The position numbers and the translations under genes are program-made. Positions 7,922 to 12,855 of a stretch of 12,855 bases of DNA are shown here, one piece after another. The stretch comes from Methylocystaceae bacterium (GTDB lineage Bacteria > Pseudomonadota > Alphaproteobacteria > Rhizobiales > Beijerinckiaceae). The notes beneath the pieces were generated by a model that was not told the DNA's origin, searched no databases, and saw only the letters and a program-made list of their open reading frames with translations. Positions within the stretch are counted from its first letter, which is position 1; each line of letters opens with the position of its first letter. The DNA lies in NCBI GenBank assembly GCA_003152255.1, contig PLZT01000639.1, positions 1 through 12,855 on the forward strand. Direction: 5' to 3'.

Positions 7922-9540
7922 CGGCCCCGCTCCGTCGAAAAACTTGGCGCCTCGGACAGCCCGCTTTCGGTGGCGGCGATTTTCTGTTCGAACTCCAGTT
8001 CCGTGCGAAGGCCGTCGAGGTCCCGATGCACAAAAGCCTTGGCAAGCTCCTGGCCGCCGAGTCGATACGTGATCGTGCAGTTCCTCGCTTCGAGCGAGCC
8101 CGCGATCTCGGCCTCGTCCCATCGCTCGGCGTGACCGACATAGGCGAGGCTGAAGTCATACTGTTCGGTCCAGAAGAACGGAATGTAGTCGAAGCGCTCG
8201 CGACGGCCGAGGATGTTGTGCGCCGCAACCTGCCCTTGTCGCTCCGCGACCACCCAATGCTCGACCCGGATGTGTTCGCCGGAAAGCCGGTCGGGCCAGC
8301 GCGCGATGTCGCCGGCGGCGAAGATGTCGGGGGCGCTTGTCTCCAGGTACTCATTGACGGTGACGCCGCGATCCATCGCGAGCCCCGCCTGCTGCGCCAA
8401 CGATATCGTGGGCCGCACGCCGATCCCGATAACGACGAGGTCAGCCGGGAGGCGTTCGCCGCTTTTCAGCGTGACGGCGTCGTCATCGATCGCCGTGGCG
8501 GTCGTGCCGAGGTGAAACGTCACACCGTGGTTCTCATGGAGACTGCGGAGATAATCTCCCACCTCTGGCCCGAGGACTTTCTCCATCAGGGTCGTCTCGG
8601 TCCCGACCACCTGCACGTCGATGTTCCGGGTGCGAAGCGACGCCGCGACCTCCAGGCCGATGAAGCTCGCGCCGATCACCACGGCGCGCTTCGCCATGAG
8701 CGCCTTGGCGACGAGCGCGCGGCTGTCCGCCAACGTCCGCAGGTAGCGCACGTGCGGAAGGTCGGCGCCGGGAATGTCGAGACGAACCGGCTCGGCGCCG
8801 GTGGCGAGCAGGAGCGCGTCATAGTCATGACTGCCGCCGTCGGCGAGCTGCACGCGCCGGCTTGCCGTATCGATCGCGGCGACGCGCGCGCCCAAGCGCA
8901 AGTCGATGTCGTGCTGCGTGTAGAATTCCGCCGGCCGCAGGAGGTTCGAAGCGTCGGAGGCGGCACCGGCGAGATACCCTTTCGAAAGGTTGGGCCGATC
9001 GCAGGGCCGCGTCTCGTCGGCGCTCAGCATGGTGAGGCGGCCGGTATAGCCGTCCTGACGAAACGCTTCGGCAGCGGCGTTGCCGGCCGCGCCCCCACCA
9101 ACGATGACAACGGATTTCGGCAGGCCAACTGATGGCGGCTGCGGTTGCGGCTCCCAGGGTTCCAGCTTTTCCCGAACGAACACGGCGCCGACCGGCTCGT
9201 CCAGGGGCGTGAACTGGCGCGCTACGTCGCGCACCGCTTCGACGCACCAGCGGGAAACCGGGTCTAACGCGGGCGCGCGGAGAGCCTCGCCGGTGCGGAG
9301 GCTGAAACAGGCATGATGCCATGGGCATCGGACGGTGTCGCCGACGAGCAGGCCTTGTTCGAGCGGAGCACCGTAGTGCGTGCAGATTGCGCCGATGGCG
9401 AACACCTCGTCGCCACGCCGGACGAGGAGCACGGGCTCGCCTTGGGCGTGCCCCAGCAACATGGTTCCGTCGGGGATCGTCGAAAGCTCTATGGCCTGCG
9501 TGAGGTCCGGTCCGCTCAGCTTTGTCGTCTGGTCGCTCAT
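7918..9540 (-). CDS. Rieske [2Fe-2S] / FAD-dependent NAD(P) oxidoreductase, AIF-like
   Basis: A 540-residue cytosolic flavoprotein, first gene of the operon. The N-terminal Rieske domain (about 15-125) binds a 2Fe-2S cluster through C53 and H55 (CTHYG) and C72 and H75 (CPWHH). Next comes a reductase fold: FAD site VVIVGGGAAG (144-153), RPNLSKGYLAG (182-192), ATGAEPVRLDIPG (246-258), NAD(P) site VVIGASFIGLEVA (287-299), the second FAD motif APDIFAAGDIA (403-413) and a C-terminal reductase domain with FFWTEQYDFSLAYVGHAERW (455-474). Such proteins move electrons between NAD(P)H and a partner; similar layouts occur in AIFL and ferredoxin/rubredoxin reductases. The start is set by GGAAGG five bases before the ATG. 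An EcfG-type promoter about 150 bases upstream points at it. The electron partner is unknown. Confidence 0.9.
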   Translation of the reverse strand: MSDQTTKLSGPDLTQAIELSTIPDGTMLLGHAQGEPVLLVRRGDEVFAIGAICTHYGAPLEQGLLVGDTVRCPWHHACFSLRTGEALRAPALDPVSRWCVEAVRDVARQFTPLDEPVGAVFVREKLEPWEPQPQPPSVGLPKSVVIVGGGAAGNAAAEAFRQDGYTGRLTMLSADETRPCDRPNLSKGYLAGAASDASNLLRPAEFYTQHDIDLRLGARVAAIDTASRRVQLADGGSHDYDALLLATGAEPVRLDIPGADLPHVRYLRTLADSRALVAKALMAKRAVVIGASFIGLEVAASLRTRNIDVQVVGTETTLMEKVLGPEVGDYLRSLHENHGVTFHLGTTATAIDDDAVTLKSGERLPADLVVIGIGVRPTISLAQQAGLAMDRGVTVNEYLETSAPDIFAAGDIARWPDRLSGEHIRVEHWVVAERQGQVAAHNILGRRERFDYIPFFWTEQYDFSLAYVGHAERWDEAEIAGSLEARNCTITYRLGGQELAKAFVHRDLDGLRTELEFEQKIAATESGLSEAPSFSTERGR

Positions 9541-9653
9541 ATGACCTTCCCGATGCTGCGGGCGTGGAGAGGCATTTTAATGAGAGGTAGGGCTGGGGGC
9601 GAGAGAACGGTCATTGCAGGGGAATCCTCTACCTTAGCAGGGAGGAGTCCTCG

Positions 9654-9761
9654 ATGCCGTCTGAACGACCCGTCCCCGCTACTGGTTTAACGCCAGCGCT
9701 GGCGGACAGTTCCGGAAGTCTCGATTGTCCGAAGCGCGCGCCCGGCTTGTTCGGAGTCTAA
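9654..9761 (+). CDS. Possible small ORF or leader peptide (35 aa)
   Basis: An ATG at 9654 follows GGAGGAG (9641-9647) with six bases of spacing, one of the best ribosome-site matches in the window, and opens a 35-codon frame ending at TAA 9759-9761. The product starts MPSERPVPATGLTPAL and resembles nothing I know. It lies between divergent operons, upstream of the DUF6522 gene. It may be a leader peptide, a remnant of a longer gene or chance. Confidence 0.25.
   Translation: MPSERPVPATGLTPALADSSGSLDCPKRAPGLFGV
9689..9713 (-). promoter_or_regulatory. Candidate sigma-EcfG (general stress response) promoter
   Basis: On the minus strand the sequence reads GGAAC (9713-9709), exactly 16 bases, then CGTT (9692-9689). 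This matches the published alphaproteobacterial EcfG consensus GGAAC-N16/17-CGTT without mismatch. It points toward the Rieske-FAD gene starting at 9540, giving a predicted 5' leader of about 140 bases. A match of nine fixed bases in a 13-kb window could occur by chance, but its location and orientation in front of a stress-type operon raise its credibility. Confidence 0.6.
9691..9704. promoter_or_regulatory. 14-bp perfect palindrome, possible operator
   Basis: CGCCAGCGCTGGCG is its own reverse complement. It occupies most of the spacer and part of the -10 element of the candidate EcfG promoter, where a bound repressor could block it. It has no loop and no T tract, so it is not terminator-like. 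GC-rich palindromes also arise by chance. Confidence 0.3.
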
Positions 9762-9844
9762 CCTTGGCGGCGACGGGACCAGGAACAAAGGTATATGATG
9801 ATTGAGAATTCGCGGTCGCCGCGCATCAGTGGGTGGTATCGGTG

Positions 9845-10135
9845 ATGGCACTGGTCGAGTTTGAAGATGGCGCCATTCAGGTCGATGTGGCCGTCGTCGC
9901 GAAGGGCCTCGGGATCGAACCGCCACTCGTCCAGGAGGGAATGCGCGAAGGAAGGATAACCAGCCTGTGTGAACGGGGCGTTGATGAGGATCAAGGACGG
10001 TATCGAGTGACGTTCTTTTCCGAGAACCGGCGCTTTCGCCTCACCATCGACAACGAGGGTAATGTGGTCCAACGCTCTGCGGTTGACTTCGGCGAGCGAG
10101 GTCTTCCCGCTTCAGCGCGGAAGCCGGGCGCATGA
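9845..10135 (+). CDS. DUF6522 family protein
   Basis: A 96-residue soluble protein starting [23 protein letters not shown], with [22 protein letters not shown] and [19 protein letters not shown], the pattern I associate with DUF6522, a family without known function. I chose ATG 9845; in-frame GTG codons at 9833 and 9842 are alternatives and no ribosome site decides clearly. Its TGA (10133-10135) overlaps the ATG of sdhB (10132) as ATGA, so the two are probably translationally coupled. This suggests a role linked to the succinate dehydrogenase subunits, such as assembly or regulation; that is inference from position. Confidence 0.7.
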   Translation: MALVEFEDGAIQVDVAVVAKGLGIEPPLVQEGMREGRITSLCERGVDEDQGRYRVTFFSENRRFRLTIDNEGNVVQRSAVDFGERGLPASARKPGA

Positions 10136-11001
10136 CGATGTCGCGCGATAAAGGGCCGGCGATGATCATCGACTCCTCGGATCAGGTGCCGCGCGGGACC
10201 TTGCTGAAGCGGTTTCCGGTGCCGAGGAACTTCGGCGTCACCCCGGAATCGCGCATCGGCCGTGGCAAAACCTGGCCGGCGCCGGCCGGCGCGACCCGGG
10301 TCAAGACGTTCGAGGTCTATCGCTACGACCCGGATTCCGGCGAGAACCCGCGTCTGGATACTTTCGAGGTCGATCTCGACGACTGTGGGCCGATGGTCCT
10401 CGACGCTCTCTTCTGGATCAAGAACAAGGTCGACTCGACGCTGACCTTCCGCCGCTCATGCCGTGAGGGCATCTGCGGTTCCTGCTCCATGAACATAGAT
10501 GGCGCCAACTGGCTCGCCTGCACGCGGTTCATTTCCGACCTGGCGACCCCGGCGACGATCTATCCGCTGGCGAACATGGAGATCATCAAGGACCTCGTGC
10601 CCGATCTCACGCACCTCTTCGCACAATACGCGGCGATCGAGCCCTGGCTGAAGTCGAAGACACCGGAACCTGAGACCGAACGGCTGCAATCACCGGAGGA
10701 ACGCAGCAAAGTTGATGGCTATTACGAGTGCATCCTTTGCTTCTGCTGCACGTCGGGCTGTCCCAGCCACTGGTGGAACGGCGACCGCTTCCTCGGGCCC
10801 GCCGTGCTGCTGCAGGCTTGGCGCTGGCTCGCTGACAACCGCGACGAGGGGACCAGCGAGCGGCTCGACAACCTCGAAGACCCGTTCCGGCTTTATCGAT
10901 GCCATACCATCCTCAACTGCACCCGGACCTGTCCGAAGGGCCTTAATCCCGGGAAGGCCATCGCGGAGATCAAGAAGATGGTGATCGAGCGCCGGAACTG
11001 A
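10132..11001 (+). CDS. sdhB: Succinate dehydrogenase iron-sulfur subunit SdhB
   Basis: SdhB (289 residues) carries electrons from the FAD subunit to the quinone site of complex II on the inner membrane. All cluster ligands are present: C110, C115, C118 and C130 for 2Fe-2S (CREGICGSC...LAC); C200, C203, C206, C210, C257, C263 and C267 for the 4Fe-4S and 3Fe-4S clusters ([29 protein letters not shown]). [19 protein letters not shown] and [15 protein letters not shown] are typical of alphaproteobacterial SdhB. About 45 residues precede [11 protein letters not shown], where most homologues begin within some 15, so there is an N-terminal extension of roughly 30 residues; ATG 10162 would shorten it. 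[17 protein letters not shown] departs from the usual CILCACCSTSCPSYWWN, suggesting a divergent second copy. No sdhA is in the window. Confidence 0.93.
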   Translation: MTMSRDKGPAMIIDSSDQVPRGTLLKRFPVPRNFGVTPESRIGRGKTWPAPAGATRVKTFEVYRYDPDSGENPRLDTFEVDLDDCGPMVLDALFWIKNKVDSTLTFRRSCREGICGSCSMNIDGANWLACTRFISDLATPATIYPLANMEIIKDLVPDLTHLFAQYAAIEPWLKSKTPEPETERLQSPEERSKVDGYYECILCFCCTSGCPSHWWNGDRFLGPAVLLQAWRWLADNRDEGTSERLDNLEDPFRLYRCHTILNCTRTCPKGLNPGKAIAEIKKMVIERRN

Positions 11002-11062
11002 TCGAACTGGTTGCGTGCGGTCATGAGAGCGCTCTTGGCGCGGGCGCCAGACGGAGAAGAGA

Positions 11063-11728
11063 ATGGCCCAGGAGTATGATCCGCTGCGACCCGCGCCTGC
11101 TCCTGTCAGCACGACGCCGACGGCGCAGGAGCTCAAAGGCGCTATCGATAACGGGCGGACGGGCGACAAGGTCGCCTTCGATGACCCGGGCGACGCTCCG
11201 CTCGGCACCGACGACGAAGTCGCAGGCACGCCGGATACGGCGGAGCGTGTCGCGCTCGCCATGCGCCAGGAACTCAAAAGCGGCTTGAGCAGCAACTCGG
11301 GGGCCGTTGCCACGGCAGAGGACAGCCGCCGGGCGCCTTCGGCGGCACGACTTCGGCCGAAGTCGCCAAATATTCAGATCTATCGGCCGCAGCTCACGTC
11401 GGTGTTGTCCATCCTCAATCGGATCACCGGCAACATCTTGAGCGCCTGCGCTGTCGTGCTGGTCATCTGGTTGATCGCGGCTGCAACCGGGCCGCAGGCC
11501 TACGGGTTGGTGCAGGGCGCCATCGCGTCCTGGGTCGGTCAAATCGTGCTGTTCGGGGCCACCTTTGCCTTCTTTCTGCACCTCTGCGGCGGCATCCGGC
11601 ATCTGGTCTGGGATACCGTCCACGGGTTCGAGCTCCGATCGATCTACATCTCGGGGTGGGTGGTGGTGGCCGCGAGCATCGCTCTCACCGTGGCGGCCTG
11701 GGTGCTTAGCTTCTTGATGAAAGGATAG
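11063..11728 (+). CDS. sdhC: Succinate dehydrogenase cytochrome b556 subunit SdhC with N-terminal fusion
   Basis: Residues about 97-221 are SdhC, one of two membrane anchors of complex II that bind haem b and quinone. RPKSPNIQIYRPQLTSVLSI (98-117) is the family start, and HLCGGIRHLVWDTVHGF (173-189) contains the expected haem ligand H173. Three transmembrane helices lie at about 124-142, 159-178 and 196-217. Residues 1-96 are extra: hydrophilic, with PTAQELKGAIDNGRTGDKV and DDPGDAPLGTDDEVAGTPDT, which resembles a small stand-alone alphaproteobacterial protein of unknown function. Normal SdhC is about 130 residues. The ATG at 11063 has GGAG six bases upstream; no equally good internal start precedes the SdhC part. 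It lies 61 bases after sdhB and four bases before sdhD. Confidence 0.88.
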   Translation: MAQEYDPLRPAPAPVSTTPTAQELKGAIDNGRTGDKVAFDDPGDAPLGTDDEVAGTPDTAERVALAMRQELKSGLSSNSGAVATAEDSRRAPSAARLRPKSPNIQIYRPQLTSVLSILNRITGNILSACAVVLVIWLIAAATGPQAYGLVQGAIASWVGQIVLFGATFAFFLHLCGGIRHLVWDTVHGFELRSIYISGWVVVAASIALTVAAWVLSFLMKG

Positions 11729-11732
11729 CGCT

Positions 11733-12119
11733 GTGGACCGTCAAGACATGCGCTCGCCACTCGCTCGCGCGATCGGGCTCGGCTCGGCCAAGGAGGGGGT
11801 CAGGGAATGGTGGGCCGAGCGCGTTTCAGCGGTCGCCCTCGTACCCCTGACGCTATGGTTCGCGGCCTCGATCATCGCGCATACCGGCAGCGATTACGCC
11901 ACCTTCATCGTCTGGATGAGGACGCCGCTCGCCACTACTTTGATGATCCTGCTCTTGATCGCACTGTTCCATCACACGGCGCTCGGCCTGCAGGTCGTGA
12001 TCGAGGATTACGTCCACTCCGGGGCGAAGTTCGCAGCGGTAATGGCGGTGCGCCTCGGCTGCTTCGCGCTCGCCACTGCGGGCGTCGCCGCCGCTCTGCA
12101 TATCGCTTTCATCGGTTGA
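11733..12119 (+). CDS. sdhD: Succinate dehydrogenase membrane anchor SdhD
   Basis: A 128-residue hydrophobic anchor subunit of complex II. LGSAKEGVREWWAERVSAVA (16-35) and HHTALGLQVVIEDYVHSGAK (79-98) are typical of alphaproteobacterial SdhD; one histidine of HHTALG should be the second haem b ligand. Three transmembrane helices lie at about 30-50, 64-90 and 99-126. I use GTG 11733, four bases after the sdhC stop; ATG 11748 is an in-frame alternative. In most alphaproteobacteria sdhD is followed by sdhA; here about 105 non-coding bases and a truncated unrelated gene follow, so the catalytic subunit must come from elsewhere if this complex works. Confidence 0.92.
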   Translation: MDRQDMRSPLARAIGLGSAKEGVREWWAERVSAVALVPLTLWFAASIIAHTGSDYATFIVWMRTPLATTLMILLLIALFHHTALGLQVVIEDYVHSGAKFAAVMAVRLGCFALATAGVAAALHIAFIG

Positions 12120-12224
12120 TCGAAGCGGTCTTCTGTAGCAACCGCCACCGGTGACCTCTACTGGCGCGGGCGATGAGCCGCTATGTTCGCTACTCGTCAT
12201 TATTCGAGGAGCGTGGGAACCACA

Positions 12225-12491
12225 ATGAGCGCGCTGATTATCTCGACCTTGCGCGACAAGCGATTGGAAGTCGCCGACGCGATCGAACGTCTTGAGCGAC
12301 AAGCCGATCAGCGTCGCGCTGATCTGGCGCATCTCGAAGCGGCCATGCGGTTGTTCGACCCGAATGTCGAGCCCGAAACATTCCAACCAACACCACCGCG
12401 CAGGCGCAACGACTGGTTTCGTCCAGGCGAATGTCGTCGGCGCATCCATGACGTCCTGCGTGATGCAGCGGGACCGATGACGATGGCCTAA
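12225..12491 (+). pseudogene. Hypothetical helical protein, C-terminally truncated
   Basis: An 88-codon frame starting MSALIISTLRDKRLEVADAI, with a coiled-coil segment (IERLERQADQRRADLAHLEAAMRLF, about 18-42), a Pro-rich linker and a basic segment (PPRRRNDWFRPGECRRRIHDVLRDAAGP). It resembles hypothetical proteins common in Hyphomicrobiales accessory regions whose C-terminus continues after AGPMT with a helix-turn-helix-like segment (REIAERV or similar). Here it ends abruptly at MTMA and a stop, about 50 bases before the inverted-repeat element, so the 3' part seems lost. An earlier in-frame ATG at 12183 exists; ATG 12225 fits the family start. The function is unknown; a DNA-binding role is only a guess. 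Confidence 0.6.
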
Positions 12492-12541
12492 GGCCCATCG
12501 CTAATCCGATAACGCTGTAGACCTGATCGCCGTTGCTGATA

Positions 12542-12579
12542 GGGGTCTGAGTAGCAGCGGAGCAGAAAACCTACACAAG
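12542..12579 (+). repeat. Left terminal inverted repeat (38 bp)
   Basis: It starts GGGG, as Tn3-family ends do, and ends ACACAAG. The outer 30 bases are a perfect inverted match to 12729-12758. Confidence 0.85.
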
Positions 12580-12720
12580 CGCCTAACAATTTGATTTCTC
12601 AACAAACGTGGGTTTGATGGATGATGCCGGCGCTCCTCGAAATCCGCCTAAATCGCTCCGAAAAACTCACATAAACCCGTCCAACAATCTATCAACGGCT
12701 AACCCCTTGGCCAAAATGGG

Positions 12721-12758
12721 CCTATGTTGGTTTTCTGCTCCGCTGCTACTCAGACCCC
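12721..12758 (-). repeat. Right terminal inverted repeat (38 bp)
   Basis: Read on the minus strand it starts GGGGTCTGAGTAGCAGCGG like the left end. TGA within GGGGTCTGA supplies the stop codon of the minus-strand frame entering from the right. Confidence 0.85.
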
Positions 12759-12854
12759 TGGATTGGCTCCAGGGTGGCCGGCAGAGGCGCTGTTGGTCTT
12801 GAGCCAGGAGGCGCGGAAATCGTGAGACCACGCCAGCGAGCGGCGTTGGCCGTG
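12750..12854 (-). CDS. Possible 3' end of a gene continuing beyond the window
   Basis: A minus-strand frame is open from the window edge for 34 codons and stops at TGA 12752-12750, inside the right repeat of the inverted-repeat element. The visible product contains RRSLAWSHDFRASWLKTNSA. I do not recognise it. Because the last two codons and the stop come from the repeat, the gene, if real, was probably cut by the insertion. The fragment is too short for confidence. Confidence 0.3.
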   Translation of the reverse strand, partial: HGQRRSLAWSHDFRASWLKTNSASAGHPGANPGV

Positions 12855-12855
12855 A

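Larger units (their letters stand above)
9541..9844. other. Divergent regulatory region between the Rieske-FAD operon and the DUF6522-sdh operon
   Basis: This 304-bp gap separates divergently transcribed operons. It holds the EcfG-type promoter (9689-9713, minus strand), a 14-bp perfect palindrome (9691-9704) and a possible 35-codon reading frame (9654-9761). I found no promoter for the plus-strand operon that I would defend; the AT-richer stretch about 9786-9810 is where one might sit. Confidence 0.5.
12542..12758. mobile_element. 217-bp TIME/MITE-like element with Tn3-type terminal inverted repeats
   Basis: The two ends, 12542-12579 and 12721-12758, are 38-bp inverted repeats: the outer 30 bases are identical and the inner 8 partly match. 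The outer sequence GGGGTCTGAGTAGCAGCGG shares its first nine bases and scattered later positions with the known Tn3 terminal repeat (GGGGTCTGACGCTCAGTGG), and 38 bp is the usual Tn3-family repeat length. The interior has no gene I support; weaker inverted similarity continues inward (GGGTTT at 12610-12615, AAACCC at 12673-12678). Flanking 5-bp sequences (TGATA and TGGAT) are not identical, so no target duplication is visible. Such non-autonomous elements would need a Tn3-family transposase in trans. Confidence 0.75.

Noticed and set aside
7912..9132. Plus-strand 406-codon open frame
   Set aside because: It lies opposite the Rieske-FAD gene, whose minus-strand product carries intact cofactor motifs.
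9782..9803. GGAAC upstream of the DUF6522 gene as a second EcfG promoter
   Set aside because: No CGTT follows at 16 or 17 bases.
12537..12763. 5-bp target-site duplication around the miniature element
   Set aside because: The flanks TGATA and TGGAT do not match.
12608..12802. 64-residue frame across the inverted-repeat element
   Set aside because: It runs through the right terminal repeat, has no ribosome site and no recognisable product.
1..12855. CRISPR array, tRNA or rRNA genes
   Set aside because: No regularly spaced repeats, cloverleaf-like segments or rRNA sequence were seen on reading both strands.

Overview
The window is GC-rich DNA from an alphaproteobacterium, most likely Hyphomicrobiales (Rhizobiales). 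This rests on the Ti-type TraA relaxase relic, the alphaproteobacterial style of SdhB, SdhC and SdhD, the set of DUF stress genes typical of that order, and a promoter matching the EcfG general-stress consensus. No rRNA, tRNA or CRISPR array was seen. Gene names come from recognising protein families by eye; no database search was run. The window looks like an accessory region (genomic island or plasmid), with a conjugation relic on the left and a small transposon-like element on the right.

Left (1-2500, + strand): the helicase half of a Ti-type conjugative relaxase TraA, damaged at both ends. It lacks a recognisable Walker A motif and has a frameshift near 1300-1360. It is followed by an apparently intact membrane-anchored companion protein. 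About 470 bp (2480-2951) then holds no gene I can support.

Centre-left (2952-6789): a minus-strand pair encodes a DUF2945 Tudor-like protein and a fused cytochrome b / sulfite-oxidase-type molybdopterin protein. Divergent from it, a plus-strand pair encodes a family-4-like uracil-DNA glycosylase with four candidate Fe-S cysteines and a DUF488 protein, overlapping by one base. The DUF488 gene overlaps the next convergent gene by six bases.

Centre (6127-9540, - strand): a likely operon, read from 9540 leftwards, encodes a Rieske/FAD/NAD oxidoreductase (AIF-like), a YeaO-type DUF488 protein, a DUF2231 membrane protein and a DUF1971 protein with an N-terminal extension. Upstream of the first gene is a perfect GGAAC-N16-CGTT match, which suggests control by the PhyR/EcfG general stress response.

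Right (9845-12119, + strand): a DUF6522 gene overlaps an sdhB gene, followed by sdhC and sdhD. There is no sdhA here and the gene order B-C-D is unusual. The SdhC polypeptide carries about 95 extra N-terminal residues that look like a separate small protein fused on.

Far right (12225-12855): a C-terminally truncated hypothetical gene, then a 217-bp element bounded by 38-bp inverted repeats whose outer ends resemble the Tn3 terminal repeat (a TIME/MITE-like element), then the apparent 3' end of a minus-strand gene whose stop codon lies inside the right repeat.

The common theme is redox and stress: electron-transfer proteins (Rieske-FAD, Moco-cytochrome b, quinone-linked SDH subunits) beside repair and stress-associated domains, in a region with a history of mobile DNA. 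That these genes form one functional system is my inference.
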